A stretch of 60,000 bases of DNA from Antedon mediterranea (Eukaryota > Echinodermata > Crinoidea > Comatulida > Antedonidae), in the NCBI RefSeq assembly GCF_964355755.1, contig NC_092673.1:31565001-31625000 (forward strand), given 5' to 3'. The notes beneath the pieces were generated by a model. That model made no database searches. It worked only from the letters and a program-made list of their open reading frames with translations, and was not told the DNA's origin. This document shows positions 10,642-21,366 of the stretch, one piece after another. The first letter of the stretch is position 1, and each line of letters starts with the position of its first letter. A program made the position numbers and the translations under genes.

Positions 10642-11493
10642 TCATACTGTCTTTACTACCCTTTCCCTTGGAGTTGTCCTTGCTACTTTCCAATCAACTG
10701 GGACAAGACCAGACATGAGAGAGAGATTCACAATATGAAAAAAATCAAGAACATCTAAATTTTTTTCTGGCAAATTATAAAGCTTCCTTTTAATGGTATT
10801 TACATCAACATTTATAAAATTAAAGGAATGTTCACTAGGTGGATTATTCCAACTTGGCAGCGTATCGTCAAATGACTGCGCCATCTTAACTCCTATGTTG
10901 GTAAAGTATTCATTAAATTGTTCGCAATCAATAGTTTTACTAATGTTAGATTTCGTTTTACCAGTTAGTTTATTTAGTTCGTTCCACATTTTTTTTGGAT
11001 TATTTTTATATTTTATATTTACATTATTAAAATAGTTATACTTTGCTTTCTTAATGTTAGTGTTAACCAGATTTCTAAGTCTTCTATACTCAGTTTTTAA
11101 TCCTGGATTATTAACATTTACTTTGTTTTTAGTATAATCTCTTTTGTACATTAACTTTATAATTTCAGGAGTTATCCAGGGAAAGAATCTATTTTTTAAT
11201 CTTGAATTTTTTATAGGCCCATGTTTATTACTTAAATTTAGAAAGCAATTTTTAAACCTACCCCATGCATTGTCAACGTTATTAATATTGGGAATATTTT
11301 GTAATTTCTGAGAATGGGAAATATCATGTAAGAATGCCCCTTCATCAAAGTTCTTATAATCTCTATAATATATTGTTTTATGTTTAGCTTCTTTTTCCTT
11401 AAATTTTAAACAGCTATAAACCATGAAATGGTCGCTTAAAGCTATTTTAGCAACACCACTTAAATAGTGCTGATCTGGAATTGTTGGTATCAA
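10642..11493 (-). pseudogene. EN-RT linker ORF of the host LINE
   Basis: A 283-codon frame with the end of the endonuclease (ALSDHFMVYS, the catalytic Ser-Asp-His), a Lys/Asn-rich linker (WITPEIIKLMYKRD, KMWNELNKLTGK) and the start of RT (VPVDWKVARTTP). It is cut off by a frameshift at its C-end; the RT continues at 10300-10640 and 10040-10300 in other frames. Codon use is AT-rich like the surroundings. Confidence 0.8.
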
Positions 11494-11540
11494 ATCAATA
11501 CAACTTGATGAGTGTGACGTATTCTAGAACGACGTTTGAT

Positions 11541-12017
11541 TTTAAATTTTGTTTAAAGGACCGTATATAATGCCTGTGTATACATTTCACGTGTGTAAAT
11601 TTGATGAAAACAATAGTGCTAATTATCAGCATTAGCAACACCTCAATTGTGATCGTATTGTGTGTATTTGCGGATTAACTTTAGTTCTGTGCGATGACGA
11701 ACACCTTATTCGAATGTTAAAATGCTGGACGTAATCTTCATACCAAGAAAGGCTTTATTTTGTATGTACACAGATGTAATAATAAAATGCTCTCTAACCG
11801 TATAGGCTAAAATTCTACAGTCGGCCTAATTTAAAATGTTTTATGTAATTGTAATAATATGCACAAAATATATAAGCGCTTCATAGTTTTACTTCGGTAA
11901 TGTTTAAATCAAACACGACTGTATATTTGTTTTTTCGTTAATGTTTTAACTTTGTATGAGACAAGCACCATTATTTCCAATTGTTTTGTGGACGAAATAA
12001 AGTTATCTTAAAAAATA
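11541..12017. other. Non-coding spacer
   Basis: No ORF, repeat or RNA gene recognised. It separates the 5' truncation point of the LINE from the SINE. Confidence 0.5.
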
Positions 12018-12205
12018 TTACCATAATGTTTTTTCAATCAGTAATCAACGCAGTTGTGTTTTGACGTAATACCCATTTGTGTACTGCACCTGGGTGGAGA
12101 GAGGCAAGCGTCCTGCATAACTTGTATACAAGCAATGAGACGAGCGGTGGATTCAAACTCACGATCAGTTCCCAACGTCCAGCACTCTGTTCCACACGCC
12201 TTGTG
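12018..12205 (-). mobile_element. tRNA-derived SINE
   Basis: Read on the minus strand, it starts GGCGTGTGGAACAGAGTG (box A-like), has GAGTTTGAATCC (box B-like), then the body TGCCTCTCTCCACCCAGGTG and ACAAATGGG. The plus-strand copy at 46183-46455 shares all three parts. Short ORFs on both strands here are incidental. Confidence 0.75.
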
Positions 12206-12279
12206 TTAGTTGAGTCATATGTAGGCCTATACACATTTAAATTTGGACATAATATAATACCTTTAACGACACTCAACTA

Positions 12280-12460
12280 AAGCGTGGTTCCCACTAGCGA
12301 CGCAACACAAGGACGTAACGCAACGCAAGTGAATTGACCAATCACAAGCGATGTCTTATTCGCTTGTGATTGCTAACTGTCTATAACTTCGCTTGTCTTT
12401 GGTTAAAACGCTTGCGTTGCGTTTACGTCCTTGCGTTACGTTCTAGTGGGAACCAAGCTT
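12280..12460. mobile_element. Short MITE flanked by TA
   Basis: 181 bp with inverted ends AAGCGTGGTTCCCACTAG and CTAGTGGGAACCAAGCTT, flanked by TA on both sides. Inner halves carry ACGTAACGCAACGCAAG and its complement. The TA flanks fit a Tc1/mariner-type target. Degenerate relatives lie at 26166-26228, 26505-26565 and perhaps 35579-35648. Confidence 0.8.
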
Positions 12461-12914
12461 TAGGGAAGAGACTTTAAACAACAGAAGGCTCTAGTAATAT
12501 GACGTAAGACATAATACATTTATTACAACTTATTTACAATACACATGAAATTCAGTCTAAATGTTTCAATGTATTTTAAAACGTTATCGATAGTACTGCC
12601 ATAAATCGCAATGAAAATGTACAATTATGAATTGGTAAAACATCCGGTTATACCCGGCACCCTAATACACATTGAATGCAACTTAAAGTCCAAAATCTTT
12701 AATTGATTTTGTATTAATGTTCTAAACAGACAGGGTGAATGTTTTTAGATTCTATATAAAATTAGCCTAAAATAAATTCGTATTTACATATTATTTGTTA
12801 AAAGACGCGAAAAAAAGTGCCTTTTTATAACACATTGAGAAAATAGCAACTAAAATTCATATTATTTTACAAAATGCGTGGTCTGTATTGGTTAAAAGAC
12901 GGTTTTTCTTTTTC
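12461..12914. other. Non-coding 3' flank of the anaphylatoxin-like gene
   Basis: AT-rich, no gene or repeat recognised. Confidence 0.5.
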
Positions 12915-12920
12915 TTTATT
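12915..12920 (-). terminator. Poly(A) signal AATAAA (minus strand)
   Basis: TTTATT on the plus strand, 92 bases past the stop codon of the anaphylatoxin-like gene. It is the first canonical signal downstream and would give a short 3' UTR. Confidence 0.55.
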
Positions 12921-13011
12921 AAGGCCATGAAAGAATGTGTATAATCAGTCAATTTCAATGAATTACTGTATTGTTCAAGCATCAACATTTTTCAGAAATA
13001 ATAGTCTAAAT

Positions 13012-13406
13012 CTACTTCTTTCGTCTTTTTCTTTCGCGTGATTTTACGTCTTGCCTGCACCGTCGTCTGTCATCTATAGTTTCCATTTGTTTACAGGATT
13101 CCATCTGATCTATAATACTTTGATGCCACAGACAACATTTTTTATAGAGGTTCCGAGAGGCGTTTGGCGGGTAACATTTCTGTACCTGAATTACTATGGC
13201 TTCTTGGGCGCTATCATAGTTTCTGCGTTGTTTTCTCTTTTTTAGCAATACCATTGACGACACATGTTCAATGTCACAAGAGACAAATTCACGAGCGACC
13301 TTTTTACCGAGTTTACAACACTTTTTTGCATCGTATTTGGAAACTGCGGCATCAACGACCACTGGTTTCAGATCAGCTGTGTCTTTTTCAATCTCCTTTA
13401 TCATCA
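13012..13406 (-). CDS. Anaphylatoxin-like gene, exon 2 (terminal)
   Basis: Acceptor TTTACTGTTTACAG directly before TGATGATAAAG; stop TAG at 13014-13012. Contains all eight cysteines of the mature protein and the basic tail. The AG is followed by two bases completing the split Val codon. Confidence 0.8.
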
Positions 13407-14354
13407 CTGTAAACAGTAAATAAGTACACAGTTAATGTATTTTTTCTATATCATTTTCTAATTCATTTTTTGAGCGACAACAAAACTAATCAATTTCTGC
13501 TGGTTATTTCTTTTCTAAAATGTATAAATATAGGAGTGAAAAGTATTAGAAATAATTATGTTCTATTTGATTCCAGCCGATTCGTCCCGGGCCGATTCGT
13601 ATCAGTGCCGCTTCCGTACGTATCAGTACTATACTGTTAATTGCATCGGAAAGCATTCATCTATTTTTAACTTTGACTAGGCCTATATAGGCCTACCTTT
13701 TAATTAAAATTTAGATCCCCAGATAGATATCAAAACATGGTACCAGCACATTATTACATAATAAAATAATAGAACAACGCCTTATTTTGTGAGATTATGC
13801 AAAATGCTGTTCATCAATTCGCTAGAAAGTTATAAGTGTTATTCTCATCAATATTAGAGATATATTACTCTTATAATTTAAATATCAGAACTGATTAGCT
13901 TTTTATGCATTCGACAAATAGTGATACATATTACATTCCAGCCATGCTCTCTTCCAATATGAACAATTTTAAAGCACTCACTGTGGCACTAAGATGATAG
14001 ATTTATATGAACAATTCGATCTAGACTATTGATATTTTTGCATCCCAAAAGTCAATATCTGTTTGGGCCGATATCTAAATAATTATAATGCTCACAGATA
14101 GGCCTAGATCGAAATATGGAAAATAGCAAACTAGCGCGTTATCACATCATGGAGTAATACATTAATTACATTTCTTAGTCACACAGTAAAAGAAACGGAA
14201 TCCGAAGAAGCTACAAAAGAAGGGTGCCCAGAAAAAGAAGCTACTAATATATTAATTATGTAAAATAAGTAGGCCTATGTAACTTACCACTTAAAATAGA
14301 TGAGACGCAACATGTTAGAAAAAACACCGTCAAAATAATAATATCCCTCTTCAT
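13012..14354 (-). CDS. Secreted anaphylatoxin-like protein, two exons (153 aa)
   Basis: Exon 1 (14354-14288) encodes a signal peptide: Met-Lys-Arg, then the hydrophobic run IIILTVFFLTCCVSS. Exon 2 (13406-13012) encodes the rest. The splice is GT-AG and phase 1 (AGT G | TG ATG). The mature part carries the anaphylatoxin cysteine pattern: CC at 52-53, C66 after exactly 12 residues (as in vertebrate C3a), C100, CC at 113-114, then two further cysteines (127, 139). Between C66 and C100 is a basic loop (KKRKQRR); the C-terminus is also very basic. NAS at 104 is a possible glycosylation site. In known proteins this fold occurs in complement C3/C4/C5 and fibulins; here it stands alone, with no thioester or EGF part nearby. 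Function is inferred as a secreted ligand or matrix factor. The C100-CC spacing (12 instead of 6) is unusual for C3a. Confidence 0.75.
13407..14287 (-). other. Single intron of the anaphylatoxin-like gene
   Basis: 881 bp, phase 1, GT-AG. It contains several TAGGCCTA palindromes (13678, 13688, about 14098, about 14269) and otherwise nothing recognised. Confidence 0.7.
14288..14354 (-). CDS. Anaphylatoxin-like gene, exon 1 (signal peptide)
   Basis: Starts with ATG at 14354-14352 in the context GATTGAAGATGAAG and ends AGTG before GTAAGTT. Encodes 22 residues plus one base. The start was chosen because it is the only ATG giving a signal peptide in phase with exon 2. No ORF finder with a usual length limit would report this exon. 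Confidence 0.75.
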
Positions 14355-14439
14355 CTTCAATCACTGAAATTGAAAAATAGGTTTTTTGAGTAATGACGTT
14401 AACTATTCTTTCTCTGTGGTGTACCTTCTGTGTGATCAA

Positions 14440-14520
14440 CTGGTCGTACAAGTTATATGTGGCAAGCGACGCGTTCTGTCACGCGCTAAATATTGAAATG
14501 TCAAAGTGAAACTGACCAAT
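14440..14520 (-). promoter_or_regulatory. Candidate core promoter with IRF-like site
   Basis: On the minus strand, upstream of the start codon: a TATA-like ACATATAACT (14461-14452, about 100 bp from the ATG), GC-richer GCGCGTGACAGAACGCG, and a CCAAT-type GATTGG (near 14518). CAAAGTGAAACTGA (14502-14515, plus strand) resembles the interferon-regulatory-factor element (AANNGAAA). All are short motifs and could be chance. Confidence 0.35.
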
Positions 14521-14524
14521 CGCA

Positions 14525-15434
14525 ATGATTCAGCTAAAAGGAAGTGGTTGGACTTACAACAAGCCATTGAAGCGATTTATGGTTGTGATTATTTCAGTTT
14601 CAAAACACACACACATCATGAGATTAGTAGATTACAAACACCTCAATCATTCCATGCCTAAATTAAAAGCACACTACAAGGTGATCTCTATAGAAAAGTG
14701 TGTTTGGAAAATGGCACTTTAATTAACACATCTTGGAATATTGGAAATGTGTTGTTATTGAAGAACTTTGTGGTGGTTGTTTGTACATTAGTGTTTTTGT
14801 TTCAAGGGTATTCACAGGTGTTCATTTTGTGGTATTCAACTCAAATTTTTTCACAGAATTAGATTAAGAACCTAAAATATTGTCAATGGTATTTAAAAAA
14901 GTATTTGAATCGTCATGCAACACAGATGTAATAGTGATATAGTGGATGGTTTCTATTTTAAAATAACACATTATTATTATTTTGTATAAGTACGGTATTA
15001 ATTAATCTTTTCAAATCAAGAAAATTAAGTAGAAAAATAACGAAACTGTTCCCCGTTCTTTTCATAGGAAATCCATATCGTTTCATGATTATCTCTCATT
15101 CAATGTTTTAATTGTATCAAATGGGCATATTCAATTATGAAAATAAAAATCATCATTAAGAAGCTAGCCGGTTAAAAAAAAACCTAAAAGGCATCGAAAG
15201 AATTCACAAGAACAACCACAACCAATCAACACAACAATCATAACATAAAAACAAGTCACATAGAAGGAGAAGCGAAGAATTCCATAAAGGAACTTTGCAG
15301 TTTTATGGTTGTTCTGTACCGTAGGCTATACACTAAAATGTTAAAAACAAGCACATTCATTTTAATTTTTGTAAGGAAAATGAAACTTTGAAACAATCTA
15401 TATAAATACATAAATGTATTTATAATGATAATAC

Positions 15435-15469
<35 letters not shown>

Positions 15470-15990
15470 CAACATTTATTAGTTTCTATCAATGGTAAAA
15501 CAATACAATAAAAAAGAATGATAATTTATAATGAGAAAATACAAAAATACCATTAATAGAGGATCTTGCAAGAAGAGAATACTTGTCACGCAAGACCCAT
15601 AAACAAAAGAAAAAAAATACATTTGTATATAATTATTAAATAAAATAAAAAAGTCATGACAAAAACAGTTTGAAGGTCTAGTTTGAGTACAATGATAATA
15701 AATTACTGACATTAGTCATAACATAATTTGTTTCCTCAATTTCATAGATTCCTAAAATGTTCTTATATCTCATAGTACCCGTACTTCCATGATTTTTAGT
15801 AGGCGTGGGGTATAGTCGGGCGTATACCACATATGCCGCCCAATGTTACCGTATTTTGCTGGTTTTAAAAGTGTCAATATCTAAAAATGGAATTAGAAAA
15901 ACAAACCGCCGTTTGTGACACCCTTGATAATACATTGCATCTAAATTAATGTCGAACCGATTGAATAGACTACTCACAACATTTATTATG
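14525..15990. other. Non-coding spacer with AT microsatellite
   Basis: A 65-codon ORF at 14525-14722 has no recognisable motif. An (AAT)n tract lies at about 15432-15467. Otherwise AT-rich sequence with no supported gene. Confidence 0.5.
15432..15467. repeat. (AAT)n microsatellite
   Basis: About ten AAT/ATA units with one or two interruptions (TACT). Could be the tail of a minus- or plus-strand LINE, but no coding remnant is visible next to it. Confidence 0.8.
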
Positions 15991-15994
15991 TAAA

Positions 15995-17785
15995 AATTGT
16001 CCGAACTTGTCTTTTTATTTACATTTGTCATTTTCATTTGTCTGAACTTTTCATTTTATTTGTTCGAACTTGTCTTTTCATTCTTTTTGTCCGAACTTGT
16101 CTTTTTATTATTTTTGTCCAAACCTGTTTTTTTATTTTCATTTGTCCGAACTTGTCTTTTTACTTTTATTTATCCGAACATGTCTTTTCATTTCATTTGT
16201 CCGAACTTGTCCTATTCATTTTTAGTTGTCCGAACTTGTCTTTTAATTTATATTTGTCCGAACTTGTCTTTTCATTATTTGAACTTGTCTTTACATTTTC
16301 ACTTGTCCAAACTTGTCCGTTTAATCTTTTTGTCCGAACTTGTCTTTTCATTTTTATTTGTCTAAACTTTTCTTTTCATTTGTCCAAACTTTCTCTCCCT
16401 ATATTATAAAGAATAAAGAATGTAGATATGTGTAAATAATATCAATAACGGTTGGTCTACAGATTTTGATGTAGGTCTATTAAAAGCAAATTGAACATAT
16501 TGCATCTCCGTCATGCATCATCTCATTTTCTAGGAAAACAATGAAAACAATTATTTTCAAACAGAGAAAATTTTTTGGAAGAAGGTATTTTGACAAGAAC
16601 ATCCGCCATCGGGAATGTGGGTTTAAAAGAGAGTTAAGCCAACAAATTGTACGATTACACGAAGCAATAGACTAATGATGTGGTGTTAGCTAAACCATTA
16701 TATTTTTCTTGATGAAAGGAGTTCCTAATGACTCGTATTGAATTCGATACAGTTGGATTCTATGGGTCATTATTATTGACCGTTTGGTGGGAAAAACAAT
16801 TATTATCTATACTAAAAGTCTTTTTCAAGGAGGGACAGGAAATAGAAAACTCATTACATGATTACGGCAAGTTTGGACAAATAAAAAAAAAGACAAGTTC
16901 GGACAAAAAAAATGAATAGACGAGTTTGGACAAATAAAATTAAAAAGACAAGTTCGGACAAATAAAAATGTAAAAACAAGTTCAGACAAATAAAATAAAA
17001 AGACAAGTTCGGACAAATAAAAATGTAAAGACAAGTTCAGACAAATAAAATGAAACAACAAGTTCGGACACAGCTGCCCGAGTGGTCGTTTAAAGCCCCA
17101 CCTGTGCTGAGACAACTTCATTGGCTTCCGGTAACACAAAGAATTACCTTCAAGATCCTGCTATTTGTTTTCAAAGCATTTCTGAACTTATTCAACCTTA
17201 TGTTACTAAGCGGTCTCTGAGATCTGTATCTGAGTCTCTTCTTGCCCATATATTTCATCCTTCCACTAAGTTTTATGGAAATCGTTCATTTTCTTCGGTA
17301 TCCGTTTCTCTATGAAATGCGTTGCCTCTTGAAATCCGTCAGGCTACTTCCACCAGTGTATTCAAATCTCTCTTCAAAACCCACCTTTTTAATTTGAAAT
17401 TTTTCTAAATTATTTTTCTGTCTTTGTAAAGCGCATTGAGGCTTTCAGCATAATGAGCTATATCAAGTACCAGTTATTATTATTATTATTAAATAAAATG
17501 AAAAGACAAGTTCGAACAAATGAACATGAAAAGACAAGTTCGAACAAATAAAAATGTAAAGACAAGTTCGGACAAAAAGAACGAAGAGACAAGTTCAGAC
17601 AAATAAAAAATAAAAAGACAAGTTCAGACAAATAAAATAAAAAGACAAGTTCAGACAAATTAACTGAAAAGACAAGTTCGGACAAATAAAATAAAAAGAC
17701 AAGTTCGGACAAATGAACATGAAAAAACAAGTTCGGACAATTATGAAAATAAAAAGACAAGTTCAGACAAGAACGATATTGAAGT
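15995..17785. mobile_element. Fold-back element with tandem-repeat arms, copy 2
   Basis: Left arm of TTTGTCCGAACTTGTC units at 15998-16395, right arm of GACAAGTTCGGACAAA units at 16866-17072 and 17505-17775. The loop (about 16396-16865) matches 4026-4489. Compared with copy 1, the left arm here is about 130 bp longer (15995-16125), so arm length varies by unit gain or loss. The trapped LINE tail sits at the same place. Confidence 0.75.
17074..17490 (+). mobile_element. 3' end of a CR1/L2-group LINE, copy 2
   Basis: Same truncation point (CTGCCCGAGTGGTCG) and (TTA)n tail as 4690-5100. This copy keeps WNALPLEIRQATS-type codons (CTATGAAATGCGTTGCCTC) that copy 1 has lost. Confidence 0.8.
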
Positions 17786-17789
17786 GAGG

Positions 17790-18949
17790 TGAAACAAATT
17801 CCGAAGAAATGAAGACAAGATCCAGCAATATATATTATATTTATATATTTATTTACATAATAAAAAATCAATTAAAATGCCTTGAACACAAATTCAAAAA
17901 ATAATTTTACGCGAGCATATGAAATACACTGAGGAGTTATTATAGGTCTGAATAGTAACTATTTGATACAATTATTTTAATACCGAGTAACAATTATCGT
18001 GCGAGTAGCGTTATTATATAGACTCGACATCAATTTCAATGCCATGTATTATTGTATCATTATAGTATAACATCAAATCAACCAGGTTTGCTCATTTCTT
18101 TTATATTAACAATTATATAGCACCACGTGTTGAATCAAGTCTTACCAATACGGAAAATGTCTATAATCGACTATGCTTTATATATTGGGGTTTTAAATAT
18201 TTTTAGTGAAATGCACGTCACTCATCATTACTTATTGATTCCAATCTCCCGATTTATTCTATAATATATTTATGTAGCCTATAAGATACTGAAACTGTTA
18301 AGCCAGTAAAATAAGGTGACAGTATGCCGCATACCTGTACGTTGGATACGCCCAAATAAAAACCACGCCTACTAAGTGATTGACTTGCGGGTACCGGGTA
18401 CATTTTAACCAAAGAATTTATAGCCAACAATGATAAAACATTCGGCGTTTAACACCTTTCCATTTTTTAACATAATTGAAGCCTAGGAAGCCAATTATTA
18501 TTAATTGATTGGACGAATGTCAGTAAATTACTATGGACATTTTTTGTTTTGAGTTTTTTCAAATGTAGATTTCTTCATTCATATTGAATGCGTATCCTTG
18601 CAATTATCGACATGGGTCTACTTACACCGTAATAATTTGTAACGTACTTGTAACCTACCATTGTTAAAGCCTATTATACAATCTATTCATTGAAATATGA
18701 AATTTGCCTTGGTTTTTTTCTGTGGCTTATTATTATTAAATATTATGTTACGATTTGTTGTGTTGATTGGCTGTGAACTGTACTTTGAATTCTGTCAGTG
18801 GTCTGTAAAGGTTCTTCACCGGTTAATGTACTACTTGTTTTCATAATTGAATATGCCATTTAAAAAAAAATTAAAGGCAATCAATTTACGTGAATGAGAG
18901 ATGCTATTTTGTTAAGAAATCATGAACGATATATGGATTTTTATAGTAA
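17790..18949. other. AT-rich non-coding stretch, copy 2
   Basis: Equivalent of 5391-6589. No gene supported. Confidence 0.5.
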
Positions 18950-19420
18950 AATAGTTTCATCTCAGTGAGATTGGGCGAAGATCATTCACTGAAGCAATAA
19001 TCTTAACCTTGGGTATAGAAATACCAGTCGCCTTTTCCACAAATTAGGATGTTCATTAAGTGATTTGTGAAAAATGTTAGTGATAGGTAGACTCAGTTCA
19101 GGTGCGAAGTTTTTAATCAAGCTGCTTGGCTAATCATCGGGATGCTCAGCTTTTATGGGGATTGCCAGATATCGATGACAGGCGGTGGGCTAGTAGGAAA
19201 ATAAGCTGGAAGGCAAGAAATATCCAACGGAAGAGGAAGGTTATTAACAAATAGCAGCAAAGTGATCATTAATTCTACTCGCAGCATCAACCATCAACAT
19301 CAGCCAGACCAGGTAGGCTAACAGAAGATGGTTTATTAAGATTACACATTTTCTTAACACTCTTGTGCCATTTTGCAGGATTGTTGGATGTCATGGGCAT
19401 CAACGAACTATAATGAGTAG
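18950..19420 (-). pseudogene. Decayed LINE fragment, copy 2
   Basis: Equivalent of 6590-7060, with further indels in the linker frame. Same LINE family as 53800-56871. Confidence 0.6.
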
Positions 19421-19553
19421 CTTTAGCTTCCTAACGTTAAGTGTCATCCAAAGAGTGTGCACTCCGAACATATCTTGAAACAACTGGAAAATTCATATTG
19501 GAAGTTCTGTGGTGTGGTCACTGATATATCGAAGATGGGGATTTCACTACATG

Positions 19554-19648
19554 TATGATAGCACCCAAAAAGGCATAGTAAGGCGGGTAGATCAGAAATG
19601 TTTCCCGCAAAAAGCATCTCGGAACATCCATAGGCCTAAACATGGCTG
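19554..19648 (+). pseudogene. Fragment of an anaphylatoxin-like gene exon, copy 2
   Basis: Reads YDSTQKGIVRRVDQKC, then KASRNIH and KHGC. Compared with 7151-7240 it has gained GGCCTA at 19634. The minus-strand ORF at 19518-19805 is its antisense. Confidence 0.65.
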
Positions 19649-19660
19649 CAATCGCGTGCT

Positions 19661-20836
19661 CAAATTGTACTTGGTGTTTACCAACCGACCAACACAGTGA
19701 GCTGTAGAGTCGCGTTGCACGCACGCCACTAGACATGTTGTCTGTGGCTTCACAAACATTCTGCAAACAAATGGTGCACCCTCGATTAATATTCACACAG
19801 CACAATTTTTCTTTAGCGTCTTTTATTTTCTTAAAGTGCCATATCCAGTATTGCTCTCATTTTTTAACTTGTTTTTTACTACTTTTTTAAAACTCGACTA
19901 CTGTTACATGTCCCACTGCGCAGCCAAAAATAGCACTTACTGACTGTTTACATGAAGCTGTCCAAAGTATGCAAAATCGGAGAAAGTTTTGTTTTATATC
20001 ACTATGTTGCATAGTAAAAATATTCCAGTATTTGATTTCTATTGTATCTTTTTTAACATACAAATAATTCTTTATTTTGTTAATCACACAAACAATAAAT
20101 CAAATTAATCAAAATATAAAATTTATTATTACATTTCCTTTGTACAAAAAAATCTTATTCACATTTTATGTTATAATATAATATCACCGTAGTGAAAATG
20201 TATACAAAATAGCAGAGAAGCTTTATTACGTAATAATAAAATAAAAAAACTTCCAAATTTAATTGATTTTCGGTTATTCATAGGAAAGGTCAAAGGTGAC
20301 GAGTCGAACAGATCCAAGATATCTAAAATGGCATTCTAATAAATTGAGGAGGAAAACTACCTAATTTTTATATAGGGCCTAACATCATATTACAAATATT
20401 TATAGAAATTTTAAAACGGGGCTTAATCATTTTTAATTTTGGAGGTCAGCCCTATCTGGAGGTACATATGTAATCTGATTGCTCTTGTTTATGTATTGTT
20501 TCAGTTCACATTTTCTGTTTAGTTTCTTCCCCTGTTCACCCTTTTAAAAATGATTTTCTATTTTTTAGCAGTAGCTTTATGCGAGGTAAATGAAATGCAC
20601 TCACAGATCGGATGTGACCTACAGGCTGTCTGTTGGTATACATATTGTATGAAACATAAAAAAGTACTATGAAACGCTGAAGGTACATATTTCTGTTGTT
20701 AAAACATACTTGGAATAAACATACTGCAGTTGTCTACATATATATGTTTATAATGTCTTAAAATTGAATTGTCACCTAAGTTCAATGAAAAACATATTTT
20801 AAGTTCCTAAACTTTATTATTAGTCTTCAACTATGT
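19661..20836. other. Spacer downstream of the death-effector gene
   Basis: No gene supported. On the minus strand AATAAA signals occur (e.g. near 20812 and 20075), either of which could end the neighbouring transcript. Confidence 0.45.
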
Positions 20837-21366
20837 CTATTCTAATAATGCAGCATGTCTATCCAGGTCAATGTCTTTTAGTAGGTGAAGGAATTCTGTC
20901 ATTTTTCCAGAGAAAAGTCCATTCTTTTCAAGTTCAAACATCAAAGCCCAAACATTTTTAGGTTTACTTTTCACTCCACACACATGTCCAATTTTGGTTT
21001 GCTCATCAATACCTATCATGCGTCCAAATTCGATCAACTTTTGACGCTTATCCCAGCAGTCAGGAATTGCTATTTGACTGAATCCAGGAAAGGTTGGTAA
21101 CAATTGCTTGATCTTTTCCTCGTCCACACCATCCATCCTTCCGATTACAACAGCTTCAAATAGAACATCCACATTTGACCGGCTAATTATTCCAGGAGCT
21201 CCAAGTAACTCAAAGAGTTCGAATGGATCATCTTCCCTCTCTATGTCGGTTAGAGTAACTTGTTTGAACATTAAAAGGATGAATTTCAGTAAATTGACTT
21301 TATTATGTTCTTCCCACCATGATGACACTTCCACAAGTAGTTTTCGATAGTTACTCTTGGATAGTA
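20837..21366 (-). CDS. DED gene, exon 6 (DED-like 3 and 4)
   Basis: Acceptor TTTTTATTTAAG; begins with TA of a split Val codon, ends at TAG 20839-20837. Encodes DED-like 3 and 4 in one exon, as exon 1 does for 1 and 2. The frame is open from the acceptor, with no internal ATG needed. Confidence 0.8.

Larger units (their letters stand above)
7959..11540 (-). mobile_element. Decayed CR1/L2-group LINE, interrupted by a younger LINE
   Basis: Read on the minus strand from high to low coordinates: an endonuclease end near 11525 (SSSCIDLI, then ALSDHF at about 11430), the EN-RT linker (10642-11493), RT with FLDISKCFDTIDHS (about 10390-10420), FADDVVVYTSG (about 10170-10190), the C-terminal domain (9500-10049) and the tail KIWNNLPINIKSA (about 8155-8190). 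It ends in a (TTA)n-type tail seen as (ATA)n at 7960-7983. Frameshifts and an in-frame TGA near 10445 kill it. It is 5'-truncated in the endonuclease and split by the insertion at 8240-9483. Confidence 0.85.
16125..19660. repeat. Segmental duplication, copy 2 (partner 3754-7270)
   Basis: Collinear with copy 1 as described there. Copy 2 carries small private indels, e.g. a GGCCTA insertion at 19634 and about 15 bp lost before the LINE tail. Both copies lie in the same orientation, about 12.4 kb apart. Confidence 0.8.

Noticed and set aside
19518-19805. 95-codon minus-strand ORF with several cysteines
   Set aside because: Most of it is antisense to the anaphylatoxin-like fragment. The Cys-containing N-terminal part has no counterpart in copy 1 or in the gene.
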